The position numbers and the translations under genes were made by a program. The notes beneath the pieces are model-generated. The model had not been told where the DNA came from, ran no database searches, and worked only from the letters and a program-made list of their open reading frames with translations. 23,223 nucleotides of DNA, taken from assembly GCA_003427395.1 (NCBI GenBank), contig BFEA01000033.1, forward strand, positions 1,963,303-1,986,525, given 5' to 3'. The DNA is from Chara braunii (Eukaryota; Streptophyta; Charophyceae; Charales; Characeae). Positions within the stretch are counted from its first letter, which is position 1. The number at the start of each line of letters is the position of its first letter. Of this stretch, positions 8,881 through 18,519 are shown one piece after another.

Positions 8881-10988
8881 ATGAAGAGCAGGAATGTGCA
8901 TGACAGATTGAGAGCGGATGAACGACTGGAGAGCTTAAAGGTTGGCTTGACAGCGGAGCTGCAATCTACTGCATTTGCATTTGACTCGGGGGCGGTTATA
9001 CCCCCAACAACCCGACAGTTGGTCATCCTCATGGAAGATTTGCAAGTATTCTGTAAGTACTCGGGAGCGCGGGTCAATTGGTGCAAATCAAAATCCTCAC
9101 ATTGGGAACAGACCGGCAGGAAGGGTGGGATGTATCAACGGAGGGAGCTAATCAAATCAAAATCCTCCCATTGGGAACAAACCGGCAGGAAGGGTGGGAT
9201 GTACCAACGGAGGGAGCTAATCTAACACCGAGCTACGAGGGGGTCGAACAGATGGCGCTCACAGCAACTGGGGCGGTGACTCGACTGAAGGCATGGAGCA
9301 CAAGGGGAAGTATGGGCGTCTTTTGAAAGGCCCTTGTCACTAAAAACTCAGTGTTTGCCACCCTATTTGCAGTTCACATCCAGGACGGTGTACCTTTAGA
9401 TATATCAAGAAGGCAATCTGTGCGCACCTGTGGGGTAATGATGTATAGGCGGACGACTCCATATGCAGAGTGGCATGGAGCAAGCTTATCCCAACCGAAA
9501 CGGTTTGGGGGCCTGGGGCTTCTCGATCCGCGAACGCAGATTACAGCCTTGCAGCTGCGGCAATTGCTCTGTCACTTTCCAGGAACGATGAGGGCTGCAT
9601 GGCAAGGGGTTGCTCGGGCCCACCTTGCCTATGCATTGCAAGTATCTGAGGATATAGTGGATCTGTGTCTGGTGGACAACAAGGCGATTCACCACATTGG
9701 GACGCGGTATGGTCAACGAAGGTAGCACTGTGGAAGAAAGTACAGGTGAGGTGTGGCTTGCCTGACATTGCGGACACAGTTCAACCAGCTGTTGTTTGGA
9801 AACAGGTTCATCTGTGATGCCACTGGTGAGCCTCTGCCCTCGCACAGCCCGCAGGGAGCTTGCGGATGGATGTGGGTGGAACAAAGTGTTTACAAGGCAG
9901 GCCACCTATGGGATGAGGAGCGGAAGGACTGGCATCCGGACAATAAGGTTCTGGAACCCCTGCAGGGCAGAATGAAGGGGAGAGAGCGGGTGGGAGACCT
10001 CCAGAAGGCTATCCCCAATCAGTGGATCGAACTGCTGAGGAAGGATTAAATCACCCTGGGGGAATGGGTGAGGATGCGAGGAGACATTGAACCTGAGAGA
10101 TTATATAGGGTGGAGCAGGTGCTAGTAGACGGAAGGTTACAGGTCACCATCTGGCGCATGAGCACGGGTTACGAAGGGCTAGGGGAACCCATGCAGGAGG
10201 ACGCGACGGGGGAAGTGAACCCCCGACAAAGTATGGATAGGGATATAGTCGAAATGGTGACGGTATGTGATGGAGGAAATAGGGGGGAGCCCGGGAGGGA
10301 CAACACATACCCTTCTGTATCACATTTAGGCGGCGGGATCTTACATGGGATCTGAGAGAATGGGAATGGCCGAGACAAAGAATGCAAAGGAAAGATGTGC
10401 TGCCCCAGAATCTTTCGACAAAGAACATCTATAACTCTCTACTGGAGTCGATGAAAATCTTTGACGAGCTGAGGACTCGGTGGGCTAAAAGGGACTGGAT
10501 CCCTCACACCTACTTCGGCAGATGGACACAGCAAAGGTGGAATGAACAATGTGCATTTCTGGCAGCCCTGCCAGACCAGAAACAGGCGGGTCTACTATGG
10601 AAGCTGTATATCTAGCGATCCCCACAACACAGTGACTGGCAACTATTGGTGGGCGCAAGAGGTGGCAGACAAATCCCCGCTTGAGGCCACGGACGGGGAC
10701 GCGGCTATCCTATTGAGGCCACTGATGAAAGTGGACAGGGCAAAACAGGAGGATTTAATGGCAGCTGAAACTCTGAGGGCGGCGGTGCTGTGGGCCTTGT
10801 GGACACTGAGGAATGAGCACTGCAAACAGGGCACCTCTCCCCTGTTGCAGACATACCAGGACAGGGCGCTGGAAAATGTTCGAGTGACACTCCTGGTGGA
10901 CTGGCACCGAAGCAGGAGCACATGCAAAGGAAAGGAGGAACACTTCTGGGCCAGATGGGGACCATACTCGCAGCTGCTAGCCCGATAG
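8881..10988 (+). pseudogene. LINE ORF2, 3' part (reverse transcriptase C-terminal region), degenerate
   Basis: Pieces of a non-LTR retrotransposon ORF2 can be followed in order through changing frames. There is an RT palm-like stretch ending LQVFCKYSGARVNW (to about 9083), with FAFDSG where LINE RTs usually carry FADD-type catalytic residues. LTLGTDRQEGW comes next, then the thumb-type segment AHLWGNDV (stop) ADDSI and VAWSKL (about 9410-9490). Next is PKRFGGLGLLDPRTQITALQ (about 9498-9557). SVYKAGHLWDEE (about 9885-9920) and LYRVEQVLVDGRLQVTIW (about 10101-10154) follow. The last part includes VLWALWTLRNEH, typical of LINE C-termini. At least five frame changes and several stops make it non-functional. 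The N-terminal endonuclease and RT fingers are absent, as in a 5'-truncated LINE. Product assignment rests on family patterns I recognise, not on a search. Confidence 0.8.
9084..9221 (+). repeat. 69-bp in-frame tandem duplication inside the LINE
   Basis: Units 9084-9152 and 9153-9221 differ at three of 69 positions. Each encodes the ILTLGT or ILPLGT, then RQEGWDV segment, i.e. 23 codons, so the duplication itself keeps frame. The true LINE sequence should contain this segment once. Confidence 0.95.
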
Positions 10989-11068
10989 CCCCAGACGGGC
11001 CATATGCAGGTCAGTCCGGTGCTGCTATGTCAAAGGCCCCAAGCAGAAATGGAGGGAGAATCTGAATA

Positions 11069-11145
11069 GGGCCTGTGGCTCAGTGCTTAGGGCACCGGTT
11101 GTCAATGTGCGTTGTGGTCTGAGGTTGCGGGTTCAAAAGTCTGCA
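11069..11145 (+). repeat. tRNA-like Pol III head, SINE-type, copy 4
   Basis: TGGCTCAGTGCTTAGG (11076-11091) fits an A box with an expanded D-loop. GTTCAAAAG within GCGGGTTCAAAAGTC (11127-11141) fits the B box at eight of nine positions. The T-arm and acceptor do not pair well enough for a functional tRNA. It begins about 80 bp after the LINE ORF2 stop at 10986. No A-rich tail is obvious downstream. Confidence 0.4.
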
Positions 11146-11660
11146 CCTCTGCGCAGAGACACCAGAGGCATTTACATAACGCATGGTCACTTGCACATGA
11201 CACACATAAGCTATCACAGACACCGCCTGTGCATCAGACATGGGTTAGTCCACTGTTGTTGTGTGTCGGGTCTTGATTCTGCGGGAGGTTGCCTAAGGAT
11301 GTTGGCCATAGATTGTTCTGATGATCCCCCCAGTCTGGCATATCGTACATTTGTACCATTTGAAACTGTAGTACACGTGGTTGAGGATGACTGTTATGCA
11401 ATGATGAGCATGGGTTCAAATACACAGAACAGCATAATTTCTATACACAACATATACAGTCTATGAATACACATGCGATGCTGACGGATGTATATGGCCT
11501 ATGCACAGATACAGCTGATGACACATACAATTAAGCAGAGATACATAGCCTATGGGAGTACGTATAGCCTATGGGCATACATACAGTTTAGTACAGTGCC
11601 AGGGGGGGAGGGGTATCCAGTCCTTTTAGGGGTGTCAGGGGCTTTCAGATAAGGTTCAGT
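11146..11660. other. Non-coding stretch
   Basis: No gene recognised. TACATAGCCTATGGG and GTATAGCCTATGGG (about 11540-11575) form a small local repeat. The 127-codon plus-strand frame beginning at 11083 crosses the tRNA-like head and shows no domain. Confidence 0.45.
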
Positions 11661-11665
11661 AACCA

Positions 11666-11989
11666 GGGTTGGGCAGGGGTTTAACACCTGCTCCAGGCTT
11701 GTCCGTGATCTGCCTAGCCATTGGCAAGCTGGACCAGTCAGGGCTTGTCCGTTGAGTCTGCCTAACTCTGGTGCCTCGGTAGGAATCTGGGTAGTAATTG
11801 TGGGGCTGATAGGATACTGTTTGTGCCTAGCATCCAAAGTTCCCGGGTGACAAGGCACACTCGTCTGTGCTTCAGCTAGGGCTGGGAAGAGGTTAATAGC
11901 CGCTCCATGCTTGTCCGTGATCCGCCTAAGCCTTGGGTAAGCTGGGCCAGTCTGGCTTGGTCCGTCGAGCTTGCCCAGCCCTAGTGCTG
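11666..11989. repeat. Diverged direct repeat of about 115 bp
   Basis: Copy 1 (about 11666-11781) and copy 2 (about 11878-11989) share GCTTGTCCGTGATC(T/C)GCCTA, a GCAAGCTGGACCAGTC or GTAAGCTGGGCCAGTC block and TTGTCCGTTGAG or TGGTCCGTCGAG in the same order. About 100 bp of other sequence lies between them. Not coding. Confidence 0.75.
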
Positions 11990-12328
11990 GTAGCTGTTAT
12001 TCGGTCCAAGTCATGTTCTGAGATAATGAGGTAATAGTCCGAGGTGATTAACACTGAGGTAGGATAGTAGGAATAGGGGGTGCGCTGGGAGAAATGATGA
12101 GAGGATGGGTTGGGAGGCGGTCTCACAAATGGAATAATTGTCAGGACAACCAATGGCTGTCTGATGCAGCGACCATCGTGTGTCTGAAACCTGGCCTCTA
12201 CAACAACCTGGGCTTCAAAAAACAAAAAAAAAATAGTTAGGGGGGAGGGGGGTGGGTATTATGCAGAATTACATAGCTGGTTGGTAGCTGTACAATATTA
12301 GGGGGAGGGAATTAGAAGATGTTGACTA
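11990..12328. other. Non-coding stretch
   Basis: Contains the partner of the repeat at 7840-7910 and an A-run at about 12217-12233. No gene recognised. Confidence 0.4.
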
Positions 12329-12386
12329 GGGGTAAGGGAAAAGGGGTAGGGCAGAGCGGATGGGGAGGGGGAGGGGGGGAGAAGGG
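12329..12386 (+). other. Two adjacent G-quadruplex-type motifs
   Basis: First motif 12329-12351: GGGG TAA GGG AAAA GGGG TA GGG. Second motif 12362-12386: GGGG A GGGGG A GGGGGGG AGAA GGG. Both satisfy the rule of four G-runs of at least three with loops of seven or fewer. Formation in vivo is not shown. Confidence 0.75.
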
Positions 12387-12580
12387 TGAAAACCAGGGAA
12401 AGCATTAGAAATGTTTACAAAGATTTACAAAAGTATTGAGAATTTAAGAACGAGTACAGGAGTATTAAAAGATATATGGGTTAGAATTTACACTTAGGAT
12501 AATGATGCTGAACCCTATAAGACTGTACAAGGACTTTTGGTATTGTGGAAATAGGACTTAGGGAGCAAGGGACTTAGAGA

Positions 12581-12620
12581 GATAGTAAGAGATAGTAAGA
12601 GATAGTAAGAGACAGTAAGA
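12581..12620. repeat. 10-bp tandem repeat, four units
   Basis: GATAGTAAGA three times and GACAGTAAGA once, head to tail. Confidence 0.95.
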
Positions 12621-13228
12621 GATGCGGAGTTAGCCAAGACAAAAGGTACGAGGGACAGGAGGAATGCAGAGTGCTGTCATAGGTGGTTTAAACATGACAA
12701 GATGGACACGATGGGCAGGATGAGAGCAGGATAAGGTAGATTAAAATGGAAAGTGCGGAACTCGTAACGTGCGGGTCTTGATAGGAGGCCCGAGGAACTG
12801 GAGGGAAGTCCCCTTCCCGTACCCGCCTCCCTGAGGACCGTTCTGCTGTGTGTCTGGGTGCTACTGGTAAGCATCCAAGCCAGCAGGGTGGCCCTTGGAG
12901 AAAGCCACGGCTTGAGGGGGTGGGACCTACCCCCTTGTTGCAGTTTCCCCCTTGCTAGGCGACTAGTGCCTCAAGGGTTAGGCCGTTCCCCTTCCCTGGT
13001 CTGATCCCCCCCCTTTCTTTGGATGTACAAACATGCTTGCTGGTGATGTCATTGTGTTTCAAAAAAAGGACAAAAAAAAGAAAAGCAGGAATGTGTGTGG
13101 GTTTGTCTGTGTGCTGGTCGATATTAGGTAGTGGGAACGTTTGACCCCATAGGAAGAGGGCCTGGGCTTTGCTTGAGGAGACCTTTTTGTTTTGTCCCCC
13201 ACTTCTCCCATGTCTCTCGGTTTTGCAA
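12621..13228. other. Non-coding stretch left of the broken LINE
   Basis: Short unsupported frames only. The part nearest 13228 may still be LINE 3' sequence, because the LINE frame ends at a TAA at 13229-13231, but I cannot recognise LINE protein beyond that point. A-rich patches at 13060-13085 could relate to a LINE tail on the wrong strand, so I do not assign them. Confidence 0.4.
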
Positions 13229-13316
13229 TTATTTTCTGCTTTTCCCACAATCTTCTTGGGTTGCTAAACTCTCAGGTACATTTTCCAGTGGCCGACTGAT
13301 ATACCAGGTGCCAGGG
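13229..13316 (-). pseudogene. LINE ORF2 fragment, downstream piece (cut off by the LTR element)
   Basis: On the minus strand this continues the LINE frame of 22485-23136. With the retrotransposon and one CAGGG copy left out, the codons run through the junction as DPP, then GTWYISRPLENVPESLAT, to a TAA at 13229-13231. It is 29 codons long. No function of its own: it is the tail end of the host LINE's C-terminal region. The stop may be the end of the frame or a mutation. Confidence 0.7.
13312..13316. repeat. Target-site duplication, left copy (CAGGG)
   Basis: CAGGG directly precedes the LTR start TGTTACATGC and is identical to 22485-22489 after the other LTR. Five-base duplications are what Ty3/gypsy integrases make. 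Confidence 0.9.
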
Positions 13317-13440
13317 TGTTACATGCCCAGTTGGGCAATATACATATAAACCGAGGATGTGATAAAAAGGACTGAATGGACAATGCAGTGCAAGTGGAAT
13401 CTCAACAAGCATTGTGCATTCCGATACATACAAAATGGTG

Positions 13441-13447
13441 TTTTATA
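13441..13447 (-). promoter_or_regulatory. TATA box in the 3' LTR
   Basis: TATAAAA on the minus strand, preceded by GC, identical in position to the copy in the 5' LTR. In a 3' LTR it would direct transcription out into the left flank. Confidence 0.45.
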
Positions 13448-14450
13448 GCGCAGTGGAAGATTTAGATACAAGTCCTGACCTGACTGGGACTGACCTCTTT
13501 CACGTAGTACAAGATAATGAAGCAGAATGCTAGAATACTAAGGACTAGCCCACTCAATGTTTCAACACAGACCAAACATACATCATGCTCATCACAAGGT
13601 GTGATGGGGTCTGGCGCTATACACAGGAAGGAGGCGCCAGGTCCAGACATACACAGACGAAGAGGAGGGGATCAGACGAAGAAGAGGAAGGGGGAGATGG
13701 GAAAGCCGTCAATACCAAGTCTCGTTACAAGTCCCAAATAATCCCTCTTCAAAATGTCTGAAGTCCAATGAGTCTGGATCCAAATCTCACCAAGCTCTCT
13801 CTCTCCCTCTCTCCCTCTTGTACTCTGCTGATGCAGTGAAGTCAAATAGCGAGAGGGTGAGAAGGAGATGGTGGACTGAGAAGAGGAAGAAGAAGAACTC
13901 TCTCTCTCTCTCATATGCCAGGTACTAACCTGTGAAGATGGCGCTGTGCTGCAGGTACCTCGAAGACGAAGCTGGAGCAATGGCGCTGCAGGTAAGTCCC
14001 TCTGGCCTCCGCCCAATCTCTCTCTCTCTACTACTACTCTAGCTGCTATGGCACCCAACGCTGAAGACGGCAGCTAACGCTACCAGCACCGAGGGCTGAG
14101 GACTACTGCTAACGCTGCTACTACTCCAACAGCGCTCCTCCAGAGTGCTGCTGCCGAATCCTGAAGACTACCTCCGGCCTCCTGAACTGCACGTGAAGTG
14201 CCTAGGAAGTACCTAGGAACTACCTGCCTGCCTGCAGGGCGGGCCAGTCCTGTATAGTGCTGCCTCGTCCAGGAGGCTGCTCTCGCCAATGCCAAAACGT
14301 GCCAAACCCTGGCGTTGAAGCTCAACCAGGGGTTGTCTTGAAAACAGGCCCGAAATGGCCTGTGCTAAAACCTTGGTTTGTTGCCTGAGTTTCAGGGCGG
14401 GTCGAACCGATGAGGGCTCGAAATGGCCCCCAGTTTCAGGCTGAAAACAC

Positions 14451-14562
14451 TCAGGGCCNGAAAGGCCCTGATTTAGCCTGAAACGACACAGGGCCTGTAC
14501 ACACACTCAGGGCCGGAAAGACCCTGATTTAGCCTGAAACGACACAGGGCCTGTACGCCCTT
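14451..14562. repeat. 56-bp tandem duplication in the 3' LTR
   Basis: The segment TCAGGGCC(N)GAAAG to GGGCCTGTAC occurs twice with a 56-bp offset (starts 14451 and 14507). The 5' LTR has it once (near 22303). It lies within a zone built of CAGGCC, GGCCTG and CCTGAAA modules. Confidence 0.85.
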
Positions 14563-14686
14563 GTTTTCAGGCTTTCAGGCTGAAACGACATAGGGCTTAT
14601 AGGCCCTTGTTTTCAGGCTTTTGGCCTGAAAATGTCATGGGCCTGGGAATGGCCTGTGCAGCCTGTTGCAGGCGCAGCATGTAACA

Positions 14687-14699
14687 CCCCCCCCTCCTT
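14687..14699 (-). other. Polypurine tract (plus-strand primer)
   Basis: On the minus strand AAGGAGGGGGGGG ends exactly at the 3' LTR start TGTTACATGC. This is the expected site where RNase H leaves the primer for second-strand synthesis. The pol stop TAA (14698-14700) overlaps its first two bases. Confidence 0.92.
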
Positions 14700-14700
14700 A

Positions 14701-15078
14701 TGAAGTCAAGCCGGGTCGAGGGCGAAGCTGACGATCTGAAGGTGGAATCTGGACGCGGGTGCGACGTGGAGCTGAAGATACCGGCTTGCCTTGCATTTTG
14801 CGTTCGTAGCGTGCGAGAACATCCGGAGCTGTTGCTTGGAGTTCCGCACGGGTCAACCAACGGTCAACTTTGTGAGTGCAGTACACAAAATGTACCAAGT
14901 ACTCGGTTGGCCTGTTGCCGTAGCATCGTTGGGAGATGATGTTGCCGACCTCCTGAAAACCGTCCAAAGAGGGCGGGTGTTGCGAACGTCGCGCGAAAAA
15001 ATCGTCATGTTCCGCTGACGTGTAAAGAGCCAACTTGGAGCAATGAAAGACTGGGTAGACGGGCAAGTGGGCGGGCAC
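14701..15078 (-). pseudogene. pol segment: integrase C-terminal tail with chromodomain-like fold
   Basis: Same frame as the integrase core, after the TAG. PAHLPVYPVFHCSKL is the linker found after GPY/F. IISQRCYGNRPTEYLVHFV, then WLTRAELQATAPDVLARYER follows the chromodomain pattern: short strands ending in YLV.F, a Trp, then an acidic or amphipathic helix ending in Y. Chromodomains direct chromoviruses to methylated histone tails (family knowledge). The tail is basic and ends at TAA next to the PPT. Confidence 0.75.
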
Positions 15079-15081
15079 CTA

Positions 15082-15860
15082 AATAGTGAAGGAAGGTCCC
15101 TCGGGTGTATCCCCAGCGGGTGCCACGATCGGCCAGGGCCCCATCCATTTCGGGAGGAGCTTGCGAGAGATATCTTGTTCAAGGCTGAATTCCGCGGCGG
15201 AAACCCAAACGAGATCGCCGGCGCGGAATGGGCAAGGATGACGCTGGCGATTGGCCTGTTGGCTCATGCGCTGCTGCATCTTGGCCATCTGTTCGCGTGC
15301 CTTGACAAGCAACTCTTGCATCCGACGCAAGAAAAGAAGATGGTCGTCGCTCTCGGCCGTTCGTGGAATGATTGTGTCCAACGGCGAAGTGACCGGCGAG
15401 CCGTGCTCGAATTCGAAGGGCGACATCCTGATAGCCAGGTGGATGGACGAGTTGTAGGCCAACTCGACATCCGGCAGCCGCTCAACCCAATCCTTCAGGT
15501 CGGGGCGGATGAGAGTGCGAAGGAGAACCTGTGCGGTCTGATGCGCCCTCTCCGTTCGGCCATCGGTTTGGGGGTGGCGAGCCGAACTTGGTTTGAGAGA
15601 TGACCCCCATCGTTTGATGAATGCCAACCAAAAATCGGACATGAACCGAGTGTCGTGGTCGCATACGATTTCCTTGGGGTAACCCTTGGTTCGAATCCAA
15701 CCGGCGTAAAGAAGCTCGGCCAACTCCGGTGCCTTGGCATGATAGCGGCGACACAAAAACATGGTGAACTTGGTGAGTCGGGCGACCACCGTGAGAATCC
15801 TATCCACGCCGGTCTTGTGCTTGGAAAACGGGCCGGTAATGTCCATGTTAATCGCTTCCC
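15082..15860 (-). pseudogene. pol segment: integrase catalytic core and GPY/F region
   Basis: This is the best-preserved part of pol, open for about 260 codons. Catalytic residues all appear present: Asp in NMDITGPF (about 15843), Asp in VCDHDTRF (about 15660) and Glu in TDGRTERAHQ (about 15552). The last two are separated by 35 residues, the DD(35)E spacing of retroviral-type integrases. WMGPWPIV near 15125 is the GPY/F motif of Ty3/gypsy integrases. The upstream 150 codons of this open frame (15860-16305) are off-frame sequence. A TAG at 15079 cuts off the chromodomain. Confidence 0.93.
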
Positions 15861-15869
15861 TGTGCACGG

Positions 15870-16537
15870 AGGACCGGTAATGGTCGCAACTCACCGTATG
15901 GACGATGGTTGCGAGATCTGCAGCGTTGGCAAACCTCACATAACTCGCAATAGCGGGTGACGTCGCTGAGAAGGCCGGGCCACCAAAATCGCTCGCGAAG
16001 TCGGCCAATTGTGCGATTGACTCCAAAGTGTCTGGTGGCGGGAGCATCGTGGAACTCGCCAAGAAGCTGTGTATGCAAGTGAGGGTCACTCGGTACGCAA
16101 AGAAGGTCCTTCCCCCGTGTGTGGACAAGCAAGTACCCCTTTTGGATCCGGTAGTGAGAAGGCGTCGAATTAGGAGAGGAGCAATTCCCGTACTCGGGGT
16201 CGGCTTGGTAGCCGCGGATGAAGCTGTCCCATAGGTCGTTGTCGATCTCGAAGGTTGAATAGACCGCAATACAATGATCCGGACGCCGTGGAAGAGCATC
16301 CGCAAAACGGTTCGACTTCCCCGGAATGTGATCGGGAAAGAAGTTGAACTGGTCGATGAAAGCCATCCATCGAGCGATGGTGTTGTTGACGGTGTCTTGG
16401 GTCTTGTAAAAGACCAACGGATTGTTGTTCGTTACCCATCGGAATTGGCTTCGACCAAGGAGGAAGTGCCGCCACCGCTTGAGCGCATGGACGAAGGTGA
16501 GGAGTTCCTTCTTGCGTGCATCGTCATTGGAGTGCAC
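15870..16537 (-). pseudogene. pol segment: RNase H end and integrase zinc-binding region
   Basis: Begins with DDARKKELLTFVHALKRWRH and FRWVTNNNPLVFY (RNase H). FINQFNFF-like and HIPGKSNRFADALPRR segments close RNase H; the usual ALSRR is ALPRR here. The integrase HHCC finger follows: LGEFHDAPATRHFGVNRTIG, then YCELCEVCQRC. Two His are separated by six residues and two Cys by two. The frame is lost at about 15870, before the catalytic core. Confidence 0.9.
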
Positions 16538-16539
16538 GG

Positions 16540-17700
16540 CGACACTTTCTTGCTAACATACTCGACCGAGTGTCAGTCCACGTCATCGTGTTGCTCGAGG
16601 ACGGCACCAATGCCATAGCCAGACGCATCCGTTGTGACACGCGTAGGCAAAAGCGGGTCGTATATGTGCAGGACCTCGACAGATAATAGCGCGGCTTTGA
16701 GAGCCAAAAATTATTCCCACGCATCCTCTTTGAAGTCAAACGGTTGATCCTCGCATTGAAGCGTGGTCAAGTGGGCCGCGATCTTCGAGTAGCCCTTGAT
16801 AAAACGATGGCAGTAGCCGGCGAGACCAAGGAATGAACGGACATCCGTGTCGTTCCGTGGCTCCGACCACTCTTGGATGGCTTGAATCTTGTCCGATAGT
16901 GGACTGATGCCCTCCGGTGTGATAGAATGGCCCAAGTATTCCAGCTCTTGCCAGACAAATTCGCACTTGTCGCAGTTGGCCTTGTACTTGGCGGCGCGGA
17001 GCATCTCCAACACTCGTCGAAGGTGCTCAAGATAATCCTCCAATGACCGGCTATAGACGAGAATATCGTCTAAGTAGACCAGCACAAACCGGTCCAACAT
17101 TGCACGGAACTCATTGGTCATTGCCGCTTGGTCCCCAGGGCGTTGGTGAGGTCAAAAGGTATGACCACCCACTCAAAATGCCCATACCGCGTCTTGAACG
17201 CAGATTTGTAACGATCGTTCGGTCGGATCGAGATTTGATGCTATCCCGACTTCAAATCCAACTTTGAAAATTACTCGCGCCGCCCAATCGCTCAAGAAGA
17301 TCGTTGATGCGAGGAAGAGGCCTTGCATTCTTGACGGTTTGCGCGTTGAACTTGCGGTAGTCGATGCAGAATCGTACATCTTTGTTCTTCTTCCGTACGG
17401 AGAGAACTGGCGCTCCGTATGAAGAGCTATTAGGGCGGATCCAGCCCTTGTCCAACAAATCATTGAGTTGTGCGCGGAGGACCGTAAGCTCCTCCTCGCT
17501 CATGCGATAAATGCAACCTTTCGGCGGCACGACACCGACCTCAAGAATGATCTCGTGAGAGATCGGCCAATCCGGCACCATACTGGTAGGTGACTCGAAG
17601 ATGTCGGCGAACTCATCAAGCAACCGCACCACACGGGGGTCTGAAGACAAGTCTGTGGGTGAAGAGTCGACTACCGCGACGGTCTGTAGGAAACATAGGC
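16540..17700 (-). pseudogene. pol segment: reverse transcriptase and start of RNase H
   Basis: Fingers: YRMSEEELTVLRAQLNDLL, WIRPNSSSYGAPVLSVRKKN and VRFCIDYRKFNAQTVKNARP (frame of 17252-18073). The palm motif A region, FSKLDLKSG, is cut by TAG at 17241-17243. HFEWVV and a damaged PFGLTNA-type motif follow, and several bases are missing near 17140. The catalytic YLDDILVYS is intact at about 17076-17050, followed by the thumb and connection with FLGLAGYCHRFIKGYSKIA. RNase H starts after TAA 16711 with TTDASGYGIGAVLEQ, including its first Asp. It is broken by TGA 16573 and a frame change near 16540. Confidence 0.93.
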
Positions 17701-17744
17701 CGATTTTGTCCGGCTGCTCGCAAGCACAAGTAGCCCAAAATGAC

Positions 17745-18335
17745 TTAGCCTTCACCACTTGGCACCGAATCGAAGGGTGCGAAAGAGGAATAGTACACGA
17801 CACTTCGGCGTAGAAGGCGTCGCAAACGGTAAGAGTCCGCCGGTGGAAGCTGACCGTATGATCCGCATTTGCAAGCCAAGGCATTCCCAGAATAATGTCG
17901 AAGTCTGTGTCCAAAATGTCGAATGTCACCGGTTCGCATGCATGAGGTGCAAAATACACCGGTACGACCTCGATGTAGCTGTCGATAAGTTGCTGCGTCC
18001 TTCCGTCGGCCAACTTGATCGCCGTCGGGTTTGCCTTCCTTCGAACTCGTGCACCAAGGCCAGCCTTTTGCATAAATTTGACTCAAAAAATTGTGAGACG
18101 CGCCACTATCCAGCAAAGCGCTGCAGGACGGTTGCCCAACTTGGATGCGGACATAGAGGAGCGGTGCGTTGTTGTCGTCGTACCGCTGATTGCAAAACTC
18201 GCGGGCCACCTTGGTAACATATGCAAGGATGTCCCCCACCACGACTTTGTCATCCGTTGGAGAAGTTGGTGGTGCATAGAAGGATAAGTACGTGTGAAGA
18301 TGAGCACATAGTGCTGCGCATTGTGGTGCCGACAA
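17745..18335 (-). pseudogene. pol segment: retropepsin-type aspartic protease
   Basis: The frame includes VGDILAYVTKVAREF and then CSALLDSGASHNFLSQ, where Asp-Ser-Gly (about 18110-18102) is the catalytic triplet of retroviral-type aspartic proteases. The frame changes at about 18077, near a short AT-rich run. The domain then continues in the next frame (from 18073) with MQKAGLGARVRRK, ADGRTQQLIDSYIEVVPVYF and FDILDTDFDIILGMPWL. The last is the usual hydrophobic strand plus ILGMPWL of Ty3/gypsy proteases. The true protease ends near 17880. The rest of the first frame is off-frame sequence. Confidence 0.88.
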
Positions 18336-18420
18336 GTGGCCTGTGGCCGGGAGAGGAAGTCATGCGAAATCCTCGGACATGAGAGGGTCCAACACCTCTA
18401 TGTTGAACTCACGCGCCGAA

Positions 18421-18519
18421 TCCCGTGAAGAACCACTTGAAGTGATAAGTTGCCGTGGACGGACGGAGATCCCGTGAAGAACCACTTGAAGACGATAAGT
18501 TGCCGTGGACGGACGGAGA
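18421..18519. repeat. 49/50-bp tandem duplication in 5' pol
   Basis: Units 18421-18469 and 18470-18519 both read TCCCGTGAAGAACCACTTGA to GGACGGACGGAGA. They differ only where the first has GTG and the second GACG. The offset of 49 moves the frame between copies. Confidence 0.93.

Larger units (their letters stand above)
13317..14686 (-). repeat. 3' LTR (1370 bp)
   Basis: Pairs with 21156-22484 over its whole length. It is 41 bp longer than the 5' LTR. The extra length comes partly from a 56-bp duplication (14451-14562) and a small insertion near 13860, offset by a much shorter CT tract at 13796-13819. TATAAAA on the minus strand (13441-13447) is conserved in both LTRs. An N lies at 14459 in the duplicated part. 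Confidence 0.96.

Noticed and set aside
14080-14506. Minus-strand open frames within the LTR (and their equivalents near 21991-22389)
   Set aside because: They fall in U3 modules, differ in extent between the two LTRs, and show no domain.
15860-16305. First 150 codons of the long integrase open frame as a genuine N-terminal domain
   Set aside because: The same bases encode RNase H and the integrase zinc finger in the neighbouring frame, so this part is off-frame.
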